Positions 7,773 through 18,581 of a stretch of DNA of 58,826 bases are shown here, one piece after another. A model generated the notes under the pieces. It worked only from the letters and a program-made list of their open reading frames with translations. It did no database searches and was not told the DNA's origin. Numbering within the stretch: the first letter of the stretch is position 1; each line of letters begins with the position of its first letter. Origin of the DNA: Mycolicibacter heraklionensis (lineage in GTDB: Bacteria > Actinomycetota > Actinomycetes > Mycobacteriales > Mycobacteriaceae); assembly GCA_001673575.1 (NCBI GenBank), contig LZME01000033.1, positions 1 through 58,826 on the forward strand, read 5' to 3'. Made by a program: the position numbers and the translations under genes.

Positions 7773-9707
7773 CTAGACCGGGGACAGGTCCCAGCGGCCC
7801 TGTCCGAGCAGCTCCAGCACGTGCTTGTGGTGCTGGCGCACCGTGTGCCGGTGGCTCACGCTGACCAGGATGGTGTCGGGCAGCTCGGAGCGCAGCAGCC
7901 GATACAGCGTCAACTCCAGGCCTTCGTCGAGCGCCGACGTCGACTCGTCGAGGAACGCAGCCTTGGGCCGGGTCAACAGGATTCGGGCGAACGCCACCCG
8001 CTGCTGCTCACCGGGCGAGAGCACCTTGGCCCAGTCCTCGACATCGTCGAGCCGGTCGACCAGGTTCGGCAGTGACACCTTGACCAACGCCTCGGTGATC
8101 TCGGCGTCGGTGACCTCGCCGACCGACAGCGGGTAGCACACCACCGCTCGTAGATCACCCAGCGGGATGTAGGGCAGTTGCGAGATGAACATCGTGGCGT
8201 TGACCGCATCCGGGCGGCGCAGGGTTCCCGACGCGTATGGCCACAACTGGGCCAGGCTGCGTAGCAGTGTCGTCTTGCCGCTGCCCGACGGCCCGGCGAT
8301 CATCAGCGCGTCACCGATGCCCAGGTGCACGTCGAGCGCCTCGATCAGCGGGACGCCCTCGGGATTGCGCACCTCGACACCCTCGAGGGCCACCGTGCCG
8401 TCCGGGCTGGGCTTGACCAGCAGCTCGGGAAGGTCTCGGGCCTCACGGTTGGCTTCGACCAGCCCGTGCAGACGAATGATCGAGGCCCGGTAGCCGGCGA
8501 AGTTGTCGTAGGCATTGCGGAAGAACGACAGCGAATCCGAGATGTTGCCGAACGCCGACGCGGTCTGGGCCACCCCGCCGAACATGATCTGTCCGGAGAA
8601 CAGTCGCGGCGCCTGAATCACCCAGGGCAGCGGCACGATCGCCTGGCTCACCGACAGGTTCCAGCCGGAGAACCCGATGGTCCGGTTCACGAACTTCAGA
8701 TAGTTGGCGATGATCGCGCGGAATCGCGTCCGCAGCTGGACCCGTTCGGCCAGCTCGCCCCGGTAGAACGCCACCGACTCGGCGGCGTCGCGCACCCGCA
8801 CCAGCGCGTACCGGAAGGCGGCGTTGGTGAGCTCGTTACGGAAGCTCAACCGGATCAAGGGACGGCCGATCCAGAACGCGACGATGGTCGCGACGGCCAC
8901 GTAGACCAGGACGATCAAGAACATCGCCCGCGGAATGTCGAACCCGAACACGGTCAGCGTGCCCGACAGGTTCCACAGGATGGCGGTGAACGAGACCACC
9001 GTGACCATGGACTGCACGGCGCCGAACAACAGCGTGCTGCCGGTGCCGTTGGCCGGGGCGTTGACGTTGGCGCCGTTGCCCGCGGTGAAGATGTCGATGT
9101 CCTGCTGAATACGCTGGTCTGGGTTGTCGATCGCGCCTTCGATGGCTTCGCCGACGGCGGGGTCGAGCGGTGTCTTGACGAAGTGGGCCCGATAGTAGGC
9201 CCGCCCGTCCAACCAGTCCCCGGTCAGTCGCTCGGTGAGCCAGCTGCGCCAATTCACCATGAAGTGCTGGGTCAGGTAGATGTCGAGCATCACCCGTGCC
9301 ACGTGCAGCACGGCCATCAGGCTGAAGATGCCGATCGACATCCAGAATCCGTGGACGCCCGACGCTTTGATGGCTTCGTCGCCCCCGGCGGCGCCCTGGA
9401 AGGCGGTCTGCAGCGACGAGTACATGTCGTTGCCCTGGAAGCTGAACAGCACGTTGAGCCGGACCGCGGTAATCACCGACAGCAACAGCACGCCCAGCAT
9501 CAGCCAGACCCGGAGGCTGTCGCGACCGGTGAAGTAGGCGCCGCTGATCTCCCAGAACTGGCGTCCCCATCGGGTGCTGAACCGCAGCAGGGCCGCCACG
9601 GCCAACACGCCGACGGCGCTGATGGTCCAGGCCAGTGCGATCCACACCAGAGAATCGGGCAGTGCATGCGCCCAGTCGATGGACGGCTTGAACACCTTCG
9701 AGTCCAC
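7773..9707 (-). CDS. bacA: BacA/SbmA-type ABC transporter (Rv1819c-like)
   Basis: 644 residues from GTG 9707, chosen for GAAGGAG 8 bases upstream and for the match of [12 protein letters not shown] to the known N-terminus; longer frames run into the secA2 promoter. The N-terminal two thirds is an SbmA/BacA membrane domain with about six helices. The C-terminal ATPase has Walker [10 protein letters not shown], signature [11 protein letters not shown] and Walker B KAAFLDES. The M. tuberculosis homologue (639 residues) imports hydrophilic solutes including vitamin B12 and bleomycin. A short segment near [17 protein letters not shown] is longer than in M. tuberculosis. It is transcribed away from secA2. 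Confidence 0.93.
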   Translation of the reverse strand: MDSKVFKPSIDWAHALPDSLVWIALAWTISAVGVLAVAALLRFSTRWGRQFWEISGAYFTGRDSLRVWLMLGVLLLSVITAVRLNVLFSFQGNDMYSSLQTAFQGAAGGDEAIKASGVHGFWMSIGIFSLMAVLHVARVMLDIYLTQHFMVNWRSWLTERLTGDWLDGRAYYRAHFVKTPLDPAVGEAIEGAIDNPDQRIQQDIDIFTAGNGANVNAPANGTGSTLLFGAVQSMVTVVSFTAILWNLSGTLTVFGFDIPRAMFLIVLVYVAVATIVAFWIGRPLIRLSFRNELTNAAFRYALVRVRDAAESVAFYRGELAERVQLRTRFRAIIANYLKFVNRTIGFSGWNLSVSQAIVPLPWVIQAPRLFSGQIMFGGVAQTASAFGNISDSLSFFRNAYDNFAGYRASIIRLHGLVEANREARDLPELLVKPSPDGTVALEGVEVRNPEGVPLIEALDVHLGIGDALMIAGPSGSGKTTLLRSLAQLWPYASGTLRRPDAVNATMFISQLPYIPLGDLRAVVCYPLSVGEVTDAEITEALVKVSLPNLVDRLDDVEDWAKVLSPGEQQRVAFARILLTRPKAAFLDESTSALDEGLELTLYRLLRSELPDTILVSVSHRHTVRQHHKHVLELLGQGRWDLSPV

Positions 9708-9822
9708 TGCCACATCTCCTTCACCGCCGAATCGACGTGCCGGCCGGTAGATCAAAAATCCCGTGCGAAACCTACCGCGTAGCGCGGCGCGGCGTCGGAT
9801 GAGCACCGCCGAAGCAGCCCGG

Positions 9823-9828
9823 TACCGT
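9823..9828 (+). promoter_or_regulatory. Candidate leaderless -10 (TACCGT) of secA2
   Basis: TACCGT fits TANNNT and lies 6 bases before GTG 9835, so transcription would start at or next to the start codon. No ribosome binding site precedes the GTG. Confidence 0.5.
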
Positions 9829-9834
9829 TGTGCT

Positions 9835-12186
9835 GTGGCTAACACCTCCAAGACTGTCTCCGGAACGCGAACCAAGTCGGGTCGGCTCAGCGGGAAATTC
9901 TGGAAACTGCTGGGCGCCAGCACCGAGAAGAACCAGAGTCGTTCGATGGCCGAGGTCACCGCGGCCGGCGAGTACGCCAAGAAGGCCGCTGGGCTCGACG
10001 ACGAGCAGCTGCGCAAAGCCGCGCAGCTGCTCAACCTCAAGGAGCTGGCCGACGCCTCGGACATCCCGCAGTTTTTGGCGATCGCCCGCGAAGCGGCCGA
10101 GCGCAGCATCGGGCAGCGTCCGTTCGATGTTCAGCTACAGGGCGCGCTGCGGATGCTGGCCGGGGATGTGGTCGAGATGGCCACCGGCGAAGGCAAGACG
10201 CTCTCCGGTGCGATCGCCGCCGCCGGCTACGCCATCGGTGGCCGGCACGTGCACGTGGTCACCATCAACGACTACCTCGCGCGTCGTGACGCCGAATGGA
10301 TGGGCCCCCTGCTCGAGGCCCTGGGGGTCACCGTCGGGTGGATCACCGAAGACTCCACGGCGGCCGAGCGCCGCGCGGCCTACCAGTGCGATGTCACCTA
10401 CGCCTCGATCAACGAGATCGGCTTCGACGTGCTGCGCGATCAGCTGGTCACCGACGTCGACGACCTGGTCTCGCCCAACCCGGATGTGGCGCTGATCGAC
10501 GAGGCCGACTCGGTGTTGGTCGACGAGGCGCTGGTGCCGTTGGTGCTGGCCGGCACCACCCACCGGGAGACGCCCCGGATGGAGATCGTCGAGCTGGTCG
10601 GACGGCTCAAGCCCGGAGTGGACTACGACTCCGACGAGGATCGGCGCAACATCCACCTCACCGAGGTGGGCGCGAACAAGGTCGAGAAGGCGCTCGGTGG
10701 CATCGACCTGTACTCCGAGGAGCACGTGGTCTCCACGCTGACCGAGGTCAACGTCGCCCTGCACGCCCACGTGCTGTTGCAGCGCGACGTGCACTACATC
10801 GTCCGCGACGGCAAAGTGCAGTTGATCAACGCCTCGCGCGGCCGGATCGCCGCCCTGCAGCGCTGGCCGGACGGCCTGCAGGCCGCGGTGGAGGCCAAGG
10901 AGGGCATCGAAACGACCGAGACCGGCGAGGTGCTCGACACCATCACGGTGCAGGCGCTGGTCAATCGGTATCCGACCGTGTGCGGTATGACCGGTACGGC
11001 ACTGGCGGCCGGCGAGCAGTTGCGGCAGTTCTATCAGCTGGGAGTCTCGCCGATCCCGCCGAATATGCCCAACATCCGCGAAGACGAGGCGGACCGGGTC
11101 TACATCACCGCCGCGGCCAAGAACGACGCCATCGTCGCCCACATCGTCGAGGTGCACGCCACCGGGCAACCGGTGCTGGTCGGCACCCACGACGTCGCCG
11201 AGTCCGAGGAACTGCACGAGCGGCTGCGCAAGCGCGGTGTCCCGGCGGTGGTCCTCAACGCCAAGAACGACGCCGAAGAGGCCACGGTGATCGCCGAGGC
11301 CGGCAAGCTCGGGGTGGTGACGGTGTCCACCCAGATGGCCGGTCGCGGCACCGACATCCGCCTGGGCGGATCCGAAGAGTCCGACCACGACGCGATCGTC
11401 GAGCTGGGCGGGCTGCACGTGATCGGCACCGGCCGCCAGCACACGCAGCGCCTCGACAACCAGTTGCGGGGTCGGGCCGGCCGTCAGGGCGACCCGGGAT
11501 CGTCGGTGTTCTTCTCCAGTTGGGAAGACGATGTCGCCGCGACCAACCTGGAAGCCAATAAGCTGCCCACCGAGACCGACGACGACGGCCGGATCCTGAG
11601 CCCCAAGGCCTCCGGTCTGCTCGACCACGCGCAGCGCATCGCCGAGGGCAAGCTGCTCGACATCCACGCCAACACCTGGCGGTACAACCAGCTGATCGCC
11701 CAGCAACGCACCATCATCGTGGAGCGGCGCAACACGCTGCTGTCCACCCCGGCGGCTCGTGAGGAACTGGCCGAGCTCACCCCGAAGCGCTACGCGGAAT
11801 TGAAGGAGCAGCTGGGGGAGGACGGCGAAGCCAAGCTGGAGAAGATCTGCCGGCTGATCATGCTCTACCACCTGGACCGCGGTTGGGCCGACCACCTCGC
11901 CTACTTGGCCGACATCCGGGAGAGCATCCACCTGCGTGCCCTGGGGCGGCAGAACCCGCTCGACGAGTTCCACCGGTTGGCGCTCGACGCGTTCGCCTCA
12001 CTGGCCGCCGACGCCATCGAGGCGTCCCAGCAGACCCTGGAGACCTCGGATTCGATCGAGTCCGAGCCGGGTATCGACCTGTCGAAGCTGGCCCGGCCCA
12101 CCTCGACGTGGACCTACATGGTTCGCGACAACCCGCTGAGCGACGACAGCATGGACGCGCTGAGCCTGCCCGGGATCTTCCGCTAG
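9835..12186 (+). CDS. secA2: Accessory Sec ATPase SecA2
   Basis: 783 residues from GTG 9835. The first helicase motor has the Walker A motif GEGKT (Lys at about 121) and Walker [16 protein letters not shown] and [13 protein letters not shown] mark the second motor. It lacks the zinc-binding C-terminal tail of SecA1, as SecA2 proteins do. SecA2 works with SecYEG to export a small set of proteins, often without classical signals, and matters for virulence in M. tuberculosis. Similarity to Rv1821 is high throughout; the first 30 residues are variable. pgsA2 follows after 9 bases. Confidence 0.96.
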   Translation: MANTSKTVSGTRTKSGRLSGKFWKLLGASTEKNQSRSMAEVTAAGEYAKKAAGLDDEQLRKAAQLLNLKELADASDIPQFLAIAREAAERSIGQRPFDVQLQGALRMLAGDVVEMATGEGKTLSGAIAAAGYAIGGRHVHVVTINDYLARRDAEWMGPLLEALGVTVGWITEDSTAAERRAAYQCDVTYASINEIGFDVLRDQLVTDVDDLVSPNPDVALIDEADSVLVDEALVPLVLAGTTHRETPRMEIVELVGRLKPGVDYDSDEDRRNIHLTEVGANKVEKALGGIDLYSEEHVVSTLTEVNVALHAHVLLQRDVHYIVRDGKVQLINASRGRIAALQRWPDGLQAAVEAKEGIETTETGEVLDTITVQALVNRYPTVCGMTGTALAAGEQLRQFYQLGVSPIPPNMPNIREDEADRVYITAAAKNDAIVAHIVEVHATGQPVLVGTHDVAESEELHERLRKRGVPAVVLNAKNDAEEATVIAEAGKLGVVTVSTQMAGRGTDIRLGGSEESDHDAIVELGGLHVIGTGRQHTQRLDNQLRGRAGRQGDPGSSVFFSSWEDDVAATNLEANKLPTETDDDGRILSPKASGLLDHAQRIAEGKLLDIHANTWRYNQLIAQQRTIIVERRNTLLSTPAAREELAELTPKRYAELKEQLGEDGEAKLEKICRLIMLYHLDRGWADHLAYLADIRESIHLRALGRQNPLDEFHRLALDAFASLAADAIEASQQTLETSDSIESEPGIDLSKLARPTSTWTYMVRDNPLSDDSMDALSLPGIFR

Positions 12187-12195
12187 GGGGTCGGT

Positions 12196-12798
12196 ATGGC
12201 TGCCGGGTCTGGCACCGAGCACGTCCAAGACCGGGTGCTCACGGTGCCCAACGTGATCAGCCTGGCCCGTCTCGGGCTGATCGGCGTCTTTCTCTACCTA
12301 CTGCTGGTCGCGCGGGCGGACGGGCCGGCGGTGGCGACGCTGATGCTCAGCGGCGCCTCGGATTGGGCCGACGGCAAACTGGCTCGGCTGTTGAATCAGT
12401 CCTCGGCGCTGGGCGCCCTGCTCGATCCGGCGATCGATCGGCTGTACATGATCGCCATTCCAGTCGCGTTCGGGGTGCGGGGACTGGTGCCCTGGGCGAT
12501 CATCGCAACGCTGCTCGCCCGAGATTTGCTGCTGGCCGCCACGCTGCCGGCGCTGCGTAGCCGGGGACTGACTGCGCTGCCGGTGACCTACATCGGCAAG
12601 GCGGGCACGTTCGCGCTGATGTCGGCGTTTCCGCTGATCCTGTTGGGACAGTGGGATCAGCTGTGGAGCCGGGTGGTCCTCGCCACCGGATGGGGTTTCC
12701 TGATCTGGGGCCTGGGTATGTACCTGTGGGCGTTCGTGCTGTACCTCATCCACGTGAGACTGGTGGTCCGCACCATGCCGAAGGTTGCCGGTGGCTGA
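12196..12798 (+). CDS. pgsA2: CDP-alcohol phosphatidyltransferase PgsA2 (Rv1822-like)
   Basis: 200 residues, an integral membrane enzyme with about five to six helices. The full CDP-alcohol phosphotransferase motif D-x2-DG-x2-AR-x8-G-x3-D-x3-D is present from DWADGKLAR to DPAID. The family transfers a phosphatidyl group from CDP-diacylglycerol to an alcohol such as glycerol phosphate. M. tuberculosis names this paralogue PgsA2; the acceptor is not proven. It starts 9 bases after secA2 and its stop overlaps the next start, so the three genes are likely cotranscribed. Confidence 0.9.
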   Translation: MAAGSGTEHVQDRVLTVPNVISLARLGLIGVFLYLLLVARADGPAVATLMLSGASDWADGKLARLLNQSSALGALLDPAIDRLYMIAIPVAFGVRGLVPWAIIATLLARDLLLAATLPALRSRGLTALPVTYIGKAGTFALMSAFPLILLGQWDQLWSRVVLATGWGFLIWGLGMYLWAFVLYLIHVRLVVRTMPKVAGG

Positions 12799-13720
12799 GC
12801 CGTTCTTCGCGCTGAGCGGATACGACTCCAAGGGGGCGGGCGCCCACGAAGCCGGCAGGCCACGCAGATTCGCGGTGCCGTCTTTGCTGCGGTCTCTGCT
12901 GTCCGAACATCTCGACCCCGGCTATGCCGCGGCGGCGGCCAGGCGGGCACGCCGCACCACGCCCCCGGCGGCCACCGCCCGGGTCGCGGGGTGGGCATGG
13001 GAGGCGGTGGCGGCGTTGCTGGTGGCGACGGTGTTCGCGGTTGCAGTGGCGCAGGCACGGTCGGTGGCCCCCGGGGTGCACGATGCCCAGCAGGTGCTGG
13101 CGACGAACGTCCGAGCGGCCGAAGCTGTCACCGGACGGCTGACGGACAAACGTGACACCTACTCCAACCGTGTCGACGAGTTGCGCCGGCACCGGCTGGC
13201 CGACGACGCCCAGGGGCAGCGGGTGCTGGCCGGCCTGGACGCGCTCAGCCTGGAGGCTGCCAGCACGCGGGTGAGCGGTCCCGGGGTGACCGTCACCGTC
13301 ACGGACCCCGGAGCCGGACGAAATCTCTCCGATGCGTCCAAACAGCGGGTGTCGGGCAGCCAGCAGATCATCTTGGATCGCGACCTGCAGCTGGTCGTCA
13401 ACTCGCTGTGGGCCAGCGGAGCCGAGGCGATCGCCGTCGGCGATGTGCGCATCGGTCCGAATGTCACGATCCGGCAGGCCGGCGGAGCCATCCTGGTCGA
13501 TAACAAGCCGATCAGCAGTCCTTATGCGCTGCAAGCCATCGGACCGCCGGGCGGACTGCGCGACGCCTTCGACCGCAGCCCGGGGTTGTACCGGCTACGG
13601 CTGTTGGAGGCCTCCTACGGGGTGGTGGTCCGTGTCGACGGCCGCAACTCGGCCGACATCACCCTGCCGGCCGGATCGGTACGAGATGTCCGGTTTGCCA
13701 AACAGATAGGGGCATCGTGA
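12791..13720 (+). CDS. DUF881 membrane-anchored protein (Rv1823-like)
   Basis: 309 residues from GTG 12791, overlapping the last codons of pgsA2. After a basic, disordered N-terminus there is one transmembrane segment (about residues 76-96), then a coiled region and an extracytoplasmic DUF881 domain ([14 protein letters not shown] onward). DUF881 proteins sit beside the small basic protein Sbp in many Gram-positive bacteria, often near division genes; their biochemical role is unknown. The pattern DUF881-Sbp-DUF881 is kept here. Confidence 0.88.
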   Translation: MAEPFFALSGYDSKGAGAHEAGRPRRFAVPSLLRSLLSEHLDPGYAAAAARRARRTTPPAATARVAGWAWEAVAALLVATVFAVAVAQARSVAPGVHDAQQVLATNVRAAEAVTGRLTDKRDTYSNRVDELRRHRLADDAQGQRVLAGLDALSLEAASTRVSGPGVTVTVTDPGAGRNLSDASKQRVSGSQQIILDRDLQLVVNSLWASGAEAIAVGDVRIGPNVTIRQAGGAILVDNKPISSPYALQAIGPPGGLRDAFDRSPGLYRLRLLEASYGVVVRVDGRNSADITLPAGSVRDVRFAKQIGAS

Positions 13721-13799
13721 CGCAAGCTTGCGCTGCGGGCCGCGGCTTGGCCGCCGTGGCCGGTACTAGTCCGGTTCGGGAGGCTGGAGTGATGTCGCA

Positions 13800-14132
13800 A
13801 TGATCGGTATCGCCGCGCTGATCGCCGGCATCGTTCTGGGGTTGATCTTTCACCCCAGCGTGCCGGAGGTGGTTCAGCCCTACCTACCGATCGCGGTGGT
13901 GGCCGCGCTGGACGCCGTGTTCGGCGGCCTGCGCGCTTACCTGGAGCGGATCTTCGACGCGAAGGTGTTCGTCGTGTCGTTCGTGTTCAACGTTCTGGTA
14001 GCCGCGCTGCTGGTCTACCTCGGTGACCAGTTGGGGGTCGGCACACAGCTGTCGACCGCGATCATCGTGGTGCTGGGCATCCGCATCTTCGGCAACGCGG
14101 CGGCGCTGCGGCGACGGCTGTTCGGGGCCTGA
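13800..14132 (+). CDS. Small basic protein Sbp, DUF1290 (Rv1824-like)
   Basis: 110 residues and mostly membrane: three hydrophobic segments (about 3-22, 28-46 and 56-95) with a basic end (RRRLFGA). It matches the DUF1290/Sbp family found between DUF881 genes in Firmicutes and Actinobacteria. Function is unknown; the context suggests an envelope or division-linked membrane complex with the two DUF881 proteins. The gap of 79 bases from the previous gene holds no other gene. Confidence 0.85.
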   Translation: MIGIAALIAGIVLGLIFHPSVPEVVQPYLPIAVVAALDAVFGGLRAYLERIFDAKVFVVSFVFNVLVAALLVYLGDQLGVGTQLSTAIIVVLGIRIFGNAAALRRRLFGA

Positions 14133-14137
14133 CCCGC

Positions 14138-14911
14138 ATGAGTAGCACCGACCCGGCGTCGCACGGCCGCCACGAGCTGCCGCAGCCGCCCCCGCAGAAC
14201 GGTGTGCCGCCGCCTCGCGGCCGTTCCGGGCCGCTGTTCAGCGTGCTGGGAATGCTGCTGTGCCTGCTGTTGGGCGTGGCGATTGTCACTCAGGTCCGCC
14301 AAAACGACTCCGAGGATGCGCTGGAGACAGCCCGGCCCGCTGACCTGCTGGTGCTGCTGGACTCGCTGCGCCAACGCGAGGCCACCCTCAACACCGAAGT
14401 CGCCGAACTGCAGCAGACGCTCAACGCCCTGCAGGAATCCGGCAGCAGTGACCGGGCCGCCATCGAGAACGCGCAAGCGCGGCTGGCCGCCCTGGCGATC
14501 ATGATCGGCACGGTGGGTGCGGTCGGACCCGGCGTCGTGATCACCGTCGACGATCCGGCCCGCGGGGTGGCACCCGAGACGATGCTCGACGTGATCAACG
14601 AGCTGCGCGCGGCCGGTGCCGAGGCGATGGAGGTCCGCGACGGTAGCAAGGCCGTGCGCATCGGGGTGGATTCGTGGGTTGCGGGCACGCCCGGTGCGCT
14701 GGAGTTCGACGGAACGGCCCTGACGCCCCCGTATTCGGTTCTGGCGATTGGGGATCCCCCCACCCTGGCAGCGGCGATGAACATTCCCGGCGGGGCCGTC
14801 GACAGCGTCAAACGGCTTGGCGGTGCTATGGCAGTGCAGCAGGCCGACCGCGTTCAGGTGACCGTGTTGCGACAACCGAAACCCCGCCAATACGCTCAGC
14901 CAGTCAAGTGA
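14138..14911 (+). CDS. DUF881 membrane-anchored protein (Rv1825-like)
   Basis: 257 residues. A Pro-rich cytoplasmic N-terminus is followed by one membrane segment (about 31-49), a coiled-coil-like stretch ([19 protein letters not shown] and on) and a DUF881 domain with [11 protein letters not shown]. It starts 5 bases after sbp, so it is in the same operon. It is a paralogue of the protein encoded at 12791-13720. The two may pair outside the membrane, which is an inference from the arrangement. Confidence 0.88.
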   Translation: MSSTDPASHGRHELPQPPPQNGVPPPRGRSGPLFSVLGMLLCLLLGVAIVTQVRQNDSEDALETARPADLLVLLDSLRQREATLNTEVAELQQTLNALQESGSSDRAAIENAQARLAALAIMIGTVGAVGPGVVITVDDPARGVAPETMLDVINELRAAGAEAMEVRDGSKAVRIGVDSWVAGTPGALEFDGTALTPPYSVLAIGDPPTLAAAMNIPGGAVDSVKRLGGAMAVQQADRVQVTVLRQPKPRQYAQPVK

Positions 14912-14939
14912 GCCCGACAGCGCAAGGAGCACGATCACC

Positions 14940-15353
14940 GTGAGCTCGGAAAGCTTAGTTCCATCCGACCTGTACTACACCGCTGAGCACGAGTGGGTTC
15001 GCCGCACCGGACCGGACACCGTCCGTGTGGGTATCACCGACTTCGCGCAGGCCGCCCTGGGTGACGTGGTCTTCGTGCAGCTGCCCGCAGCGGGCACCGG
15101 GGTCACCGCCGGAGAGGCCTTTGGCGAAGTGGAGTCGACCAAGTCGGTCTCGGACCTTTACGCACCGATCACCGCGTCGGTGAGCGCGGTCAACGCCGAA
15201 CTGGACGCCAACCCGCAATTGGTGAACTCCGACCCCTACGGCGCCGGTTGGCTGCTGGAACTTCAGGTGGCGAACGCGGATTCGGCAGCTCTGGACCAGA
15301 GTCTGTCGGGGCTGCTGACCGCCGATGCCTACCGGGCGACGTTGTCGGAATGA
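14940..15353 (+). CDS. gcvH: Glycine cleavage system H protein
   Basis: 137 residues from GTG 14940 with AAGGAG (14924-14929) upstream. The lipoyl-lysine site is [15 protein letters not shown], with the modified Lys at residue 68. GcvH carries the aminomethyl group between the P, T and L proteins of glycine cleavage. The P protein gene gcvB lies 3.2 kb downstream under a glycine riboswitch, whereas gcvH has none and seems to belong to the upstream DUF881 operon. GarA, which controls glutamate metabolism, is the next gene, as in M. tuberculosis. Confidence 0.96.
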   Translation: MSSESLVPSDLYYTAEHEWVRRTGPDTVRVGITDFAQAALGDVVFVQLPAAGTGVTAGEAFGEVESTKSVSDLYAPITASVSAVNAELDANPQLVNSDPYGAGWLLELQVANADSAALDQSLSGLLTADAYRATLSE

Positions 15354-15528
15354 CGATTGTTAGCCTGCCTGCCGGGACGCGCCGGGTATCCGGCGACACG
15401 ATCCCGCGGTGCGGGGGACATGACGGACCGCTGCGCGGTACGGTCGACTCAACGATTCAGGGTTGGGCGCAACACATGTCCGGCGGGCGCGACCAGGTAG
15501 CACAACAGCGGCCAGTGAGGAGTAGCGG

Positions 15529-16014
15529 GTGACGGAGAAGGACCCGGCAACGGGGCAAGACCAGGCAGGCGATGAAGTCACGGTGGAAACCACATCGGTT
15601 TTCCGCGCCGACTTCCTAAACGAACTCGACGCCCCCTCTCAGGCGGGCGGCGAGAGCCTGACCTCGGGCGTTGAAGGGCTGCCCGTGGGTTCGGCACTGC
15701 TGGTCGTCAAGCGCGGTCCCAACGCCGGATCGCGCTTCCTGCTCGACCAACCGGTCACCGCGGCCGGTCGGCACCCCGACAGCGACATCTTCCTCGATGA
15801 CGTCACGGTGAGTCGTCGTCACGCCGAGTTCCGGCTGGAAGGCAACGAGTTTCAGGTTGTCGACGTGGGCAGCCTCAACGGGACCTATGTCAACCGGGAG
15901 CCGGTCGATTCGGCGGTCCTGGTCAACGGCGACGAGGTGCAGGTCGGCAAGTTCCGCCTGGTGTTCCTGACCGGCCCGAAGACGGGTGAGACCGAGGCCG
16001 GGCCGGGCAGCTAA
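15529..16014 (+). CDS. garA: FHA-domain regulator GarA
   Basis: 161 residues. The N-terminal tail carries [14 protein letters not shown] with Thr21 and Thr22, the sites that PknG and PknB phosphorylate in M. tuberculosis. The FHA domain (about 55-145) has [19 protein letters not shown] and SLNGTYVN, which bind phosphothreonine. Unphosphorylated GarA binds and tunes 2-oxoglutarate decarboxylase, glutamate dehydrogenase and glutamate synthase. Phosphorylation makes it bind its own tail and switches it off. The stop shares a base with the next start (TAATG). Confidence 0.97.
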   Translation: MTEKDPATGQDQAGDEVTVETTSVFRADFLNELDAPSQAGGESLTSGVEGLPVGSALLVVKRGPNAGSRFLLDQPVTAAGRHPDSDIFLDDVTVSRRHAEFRLEGNEFQVVDVGSLNGTYVNREPVDSAVLVNGDEVQVGKFRLVFLTGPKTGETEAGPGS

Positions 16015-16751
16015 TGACCGCGCCTGACAGCCCTGAACTGGCCGGGATGTCAATCGGAGCGGTGCTGGACCTGCTTCGGCCGGATTTTCCCGACGTCACG
16101 GTCTCCAAGATTCGTTTCCTGGAGACCGAGGGGCTGGTCATGCCGCAGCGGGCGGCGTCAGGCTACCGCCGATTCAGTGCCTACGACTGCGCACGGTTGC
16201 GTTACGTGCTGACCGCACAACGCGACCATTACCTGCCGTTGAAGGTGATCAAGGCGCGGCTGGACGCCGAAGCGGATGGCGCGCTGCCGTCAGCGGAGTC
16301 GCCGTACCCCACGCCCCGACTGGTGTCGGCCGGCGGCGAGACCACCCACAACGGGACGGCGTTGCCTGCGCCGCCGCGACAGGTGCGGTTGAGCCGCGAG
16401 GATCTGCTGCAGCGCTCGGGCGGCGACGACGCGCTGTTGACGGCGTTGGTCAGATCGGGCGTGATCACCTCCGGCCCGGGTGGCCTGTTCGACGAGCACG
16501 CGGTGGTGATCGTCCAGTGTGCGCGCGGCCTCGCCGACTACGGTGTGGAGCCGCGGCACCTGCGAGCGTTTCGCTCGGCGGCAGACCGGCAGGCCGACCT
16601 GATCGCCCAGATTGCGGGCCCGCTGGTCAAGGGGGGCAAGGCGGGCGCACGCGACCGGGCCGACGACTTGGCCCGCGAGGTCGCGGCGCTGGCGATCGCT
16701 CTGCACACCGCGCTGCTCAAGTCGTCGGTACACGACGTACTGCACGGCTGA
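16014..16751 (+). CDS. MerR family transcriptional regulator (Rv1828-like)
   Basis: 245 residues, translationally coupled to garA. A MerR-type winged helix (about residues 12-82) has [11 protein letters not shown] and [18 protein letters not shown] variable linker leads to a C-terminal effector or dimer region that includes [11 protein letters not shown] and [19 protein letters not shown]. No metal-binding cysteine pattern is seen, so it is not a typical metal sensor. The Rv1828 protein of M. tuberculosis is a DNA-binding regulator; its ligand here is unknown. Confidence 0.9.
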   Translation: MTAPDSPELAGMSIGAVLDLLRPDFPDVTVSKIRFLETEGLVMPQRAASGYRRFSAYDCARLRYVLTAQRDHYLPLKVIKARLDAEADGALPSAESPYPTPRLVSAGGETTHNGTALPAPPRQVRLSREDLLQRSGGDDALLTALVRSGVITSGPGGLFDEHAVVIVQCARGLADYGVEPRHLRAFRSAADRQADLIAQIAGPLVKGGKAGARDRADDLAREVAALAIALHTALLKSSVHDVLHG

Positions 16752-16873
16752 GGACTAGACTTCGCCTCGGCGGCTTGTTGCGCGGCATGTGGTTTCCGAC
16801 CGGGGGTTTCGCAGCGAGTCATACTGGGACTACAAGGACTTGGGACGCAGCGAACGCGGAGGGCTGACTGGAG

Positions 16874-17368
16874 ATGGGTGAAGTACGCGTGGTCGGCATC
16901 CGCGTCGAGCAGCCGCAGAACCAGCCGGTGCTGCTCCTGCGCGAAGCCGACGGTGATCGATATCTCCCGATCTGGATCGGGCAGGCCGAAGCCGCCGCCA
17001 TCGCCTTGGAGCAACAGGGCGTGGAGCCCGCCCGGCCCCTGACTCACGACTTGATCCGTGACTTGATCGGCGCGCTCGGACATTCGCTCAAGGAGGTCCG
17101 AATCGTCGACCTTCAAGAGGGCACGTTCTACGCCGACCTGATCTTCGACCGCGACATCACGGTGTCGGCGCGCCCGTCGGACTCGGTGGCCATCGCGTTG
17201 CGGGTGGGTGTGCCGATCTATGTCGAAGAAGCGGTGCTGGCCGAGGCGGGCCTGCTGATCCCCGACGAGGGCGATGACGAGACCGCCGGCGCGGTACGTG
17301 AAGACGAGGTGGAGAAGTTCAAGGAATTCCTCGATAGCGTGTCGCCCGACGATTTCAAAGCAACCTGA
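16874..17368 (+). CDS. BFN (DUF151) domain protein (Rv1829-like)
   Basis: 164 residues. The bifunctional nuclease domain covers most of the protein: MGEVRVVGIRVE, YLPIWIGQAEAAAIA, RPLTHDLI, TFYADLIF and SARPSDSVAIALR. BFN-domain proteins include plant defence nucleases and many bacterial proteins of unproven activity. The C-terminus is acidic. It lies between two MerR genes in the same order as in M. tuberculosis and starts 122 bases after the first, so it may have its own promoter. Confidence 0.88.
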   Translation: MGEVRVVGIRVEQPQNQPVLLLREADGDRYLPIWIGQAEAAAIALEQQGVEPARPLTHDLIRDLIGALGHSLKEVRIVDLQEGTFYADLIFDRDITVSARPSDSVAIALRVGVPIYVEEAVLAEAGLLIPDEGDDETAGAVREDEVEKFKEFLDSVSPDDFKAT

Positions 17369-17517
17369 CCCGGCGCGGCGGACTCAGCCTCGTCACAGAT
17401 CCGTTGCATCTCTCTGCCGTCGGCGCGACACGCCCAAACGTAAGCAACACGCGCAAAACGCGGCCCCCATACTTGAACCACGGCGGGAACAACTGCACGG
17501 CAGCCCGGCGGACGGCG

Positions 17518-17571
17518 TATGCTCACGACCAACTCGGGCAAGAGCAAACGCGGCCACTGGCCAGTCAGTGG
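17518..17571 (+). promoter_or_regulatory. Candidate -10 and inverted-repeat operator of the second MerR gene
   Basis: TATGCT (17518-17523) fits TANNNT. Downstream, CCACTG (17554-17559) and CAGTGG (17566-17571) form an inverted repeat that also contains the palindrome ACTGGCCAGT (17556-17565). It lies between the predicted transcription start and GTG 17602, a good place for autoregulation by a MerR dimer. Binding is not shown. Confidence 0.4.
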
Positions 17572-17601
17572 CAACGAGCGCGATCGGCGAGAGGAAGCAG
17601 C

Positions 17602-18237
17602 GTGGGCGACCAACCGGGGCAGGAACAGCTGGACTTCACGGGTCAGTCCGACAAGGGTGACCGCGAAGTCCCCGCGGACCCCTCCAGCGCCGGCCAGCCC
17701 GTACAGGGCGGTCTGTTCCCGGACGACTCCGTTCCCGACGAACTCGTCGGTTACCGCGGTCCCAGCGCCTGCCAGATCGCCGGCATCACCTACCGCCAGC
17801 TCGACTATTGGGCTCGTACCTCGCTGGTGGTGCCCTCCATCCGGGGCGCGGCCGGCTCCGGTAGCCAGCGGCTGTACTCGTTCAAAGACATCCTGGTGCT
17901 CAAGATCGTCAAGCGACTCCTCGACACCGGCATCTCGCTGCACAACATCCGGATCGCCGTCGACCACCTTCGCGAGCGCGGTGTCCAGGATCTGGCCAAC
18001 ATCACGCTGTTCTCCGACGGCACCACCGTGTACGAATGCACCTCTGCTGAAGAGGTCGTCGACCTGCTGCAGGGCGGCCAGGGGGTGTTCGGTATCGCGG
18101 TATCGGGCGCGATGCGCGAGCTGACCGGCGTGATCTCCGACTTCCCCGGCGAGCGCGCCGATGGTGGCGAGTCGATCCCCGCGCCCGAAGACGAACTGGC
18201 CAGCCGCCGCAAGTTCCGCGACCGCAAGACCGGTTAG
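17602..18237 (+). CDS. mcdR: MerR-family regulator McdR/ResR (Rv1830-like)
   Basis: 211 residues from GTG 17602, preceded by GAGAGGAAG; the upstream extension of the frame is unlike protein. A disordered acidic N-terminus is followed by a MerR winged helix (ACQIAGITYRQLDYWARTS and GSGSQRLYSFKDI) and a C-terminal region beginning LLQGGQGVFGIAVSG. The orthologue in M. tuberculosis and M. smegmatis is linked to control of cell growth and division, and its variants to antibiotic resilience. The leader region contains a possible self-binding palindrome. Confidence 0.9.
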   Translation: MGDQPGQEQLDFTGQSDKGDREVPADPSSAGQPVQGGLFPDDSVPDELVGYRGPSACQIAGITYRQLDYWARTSLVVPSIRGAAGSGSQRLYSFKDILVLKIVKRLLDTGISLHNIRIAVDHLRERGVQDLANITLFSDGTTVYECTSAEEVVDLLQGGQGVFGIAVSGAMRELTGVISDFPGERADGGESIPAPEDELASRRKFRDRKTG

Positions 18238-18302
18238 GGCTCACAGCTAGGCGCTGCGGTCGAGAAACCGTCGCGGGATCCTGGTCGACCGGGCCCGGCG
18301 GG

Positions 18303-18545
18303 TAGTATTAGGGCCGCATCAGCCTCTCGCGGGAGAGTTCCGTGGCAGCCAGCCGCGGACGCCGAAGGAGCAATACCTCTCCGTCAACCTCTCAGGCACC
18401 CGGACCGCGGCCGGCATTGATGCCTCTGGAAAGCGGTGACGCCCGTTTGGGTTACACCCGCCCATGGGGAAAGGCGCTGCAGAAGTCTCGGCGCCGAATC
18501 TCTCAGGCGCCCGGGCCGGGCAGACGACAGAGGGGGAGGACACGA
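18303..18545 (+). promoter_or_regulatory. Tandem glycine riboswitch (gcvT type) with -10
   Basis: TAGTAT (18303-18308) is a good -10. Aptamer 1, about 18318-18414, shows GCGGGAGAGTTCC, GCCGAAGGAGCAA and AACCTCTCAGGCA. Aptamer 2, about 18423-18535, shows CTCTGGAAAGCG, GGGGAAAGGCGC and AATCTCTCAGGCGCC, and closes with CAGAGGG. Two aptamers joined by a short linker are the normal glycine riboswitch, which turns on glycine cleavage when glycine is high. gcvB starts about 37 bases later. Aptamer edges are approximate. Confidence 0.93.
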
Positions 18546-18581
18546 ATTCGTCTCGCAGTCGTCTAGCGCCCAGGAGTTCCC

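Noticed and set aside
10135..11973. A 612-codon minus-strand frame under secA2
   Set aside because: It lies wholly opposite the conserved secA2 gene and reads as low-complexity Val/Gly/Asp/Arg text with no motif.
18342..18566. A 74-codon frame just before gcvB
   Set aside because: It overlaps both glycine aptamers, whose sequence is explained by RNA structure. Its peptide (Arg/Pro/Ser-rich) has no motif.
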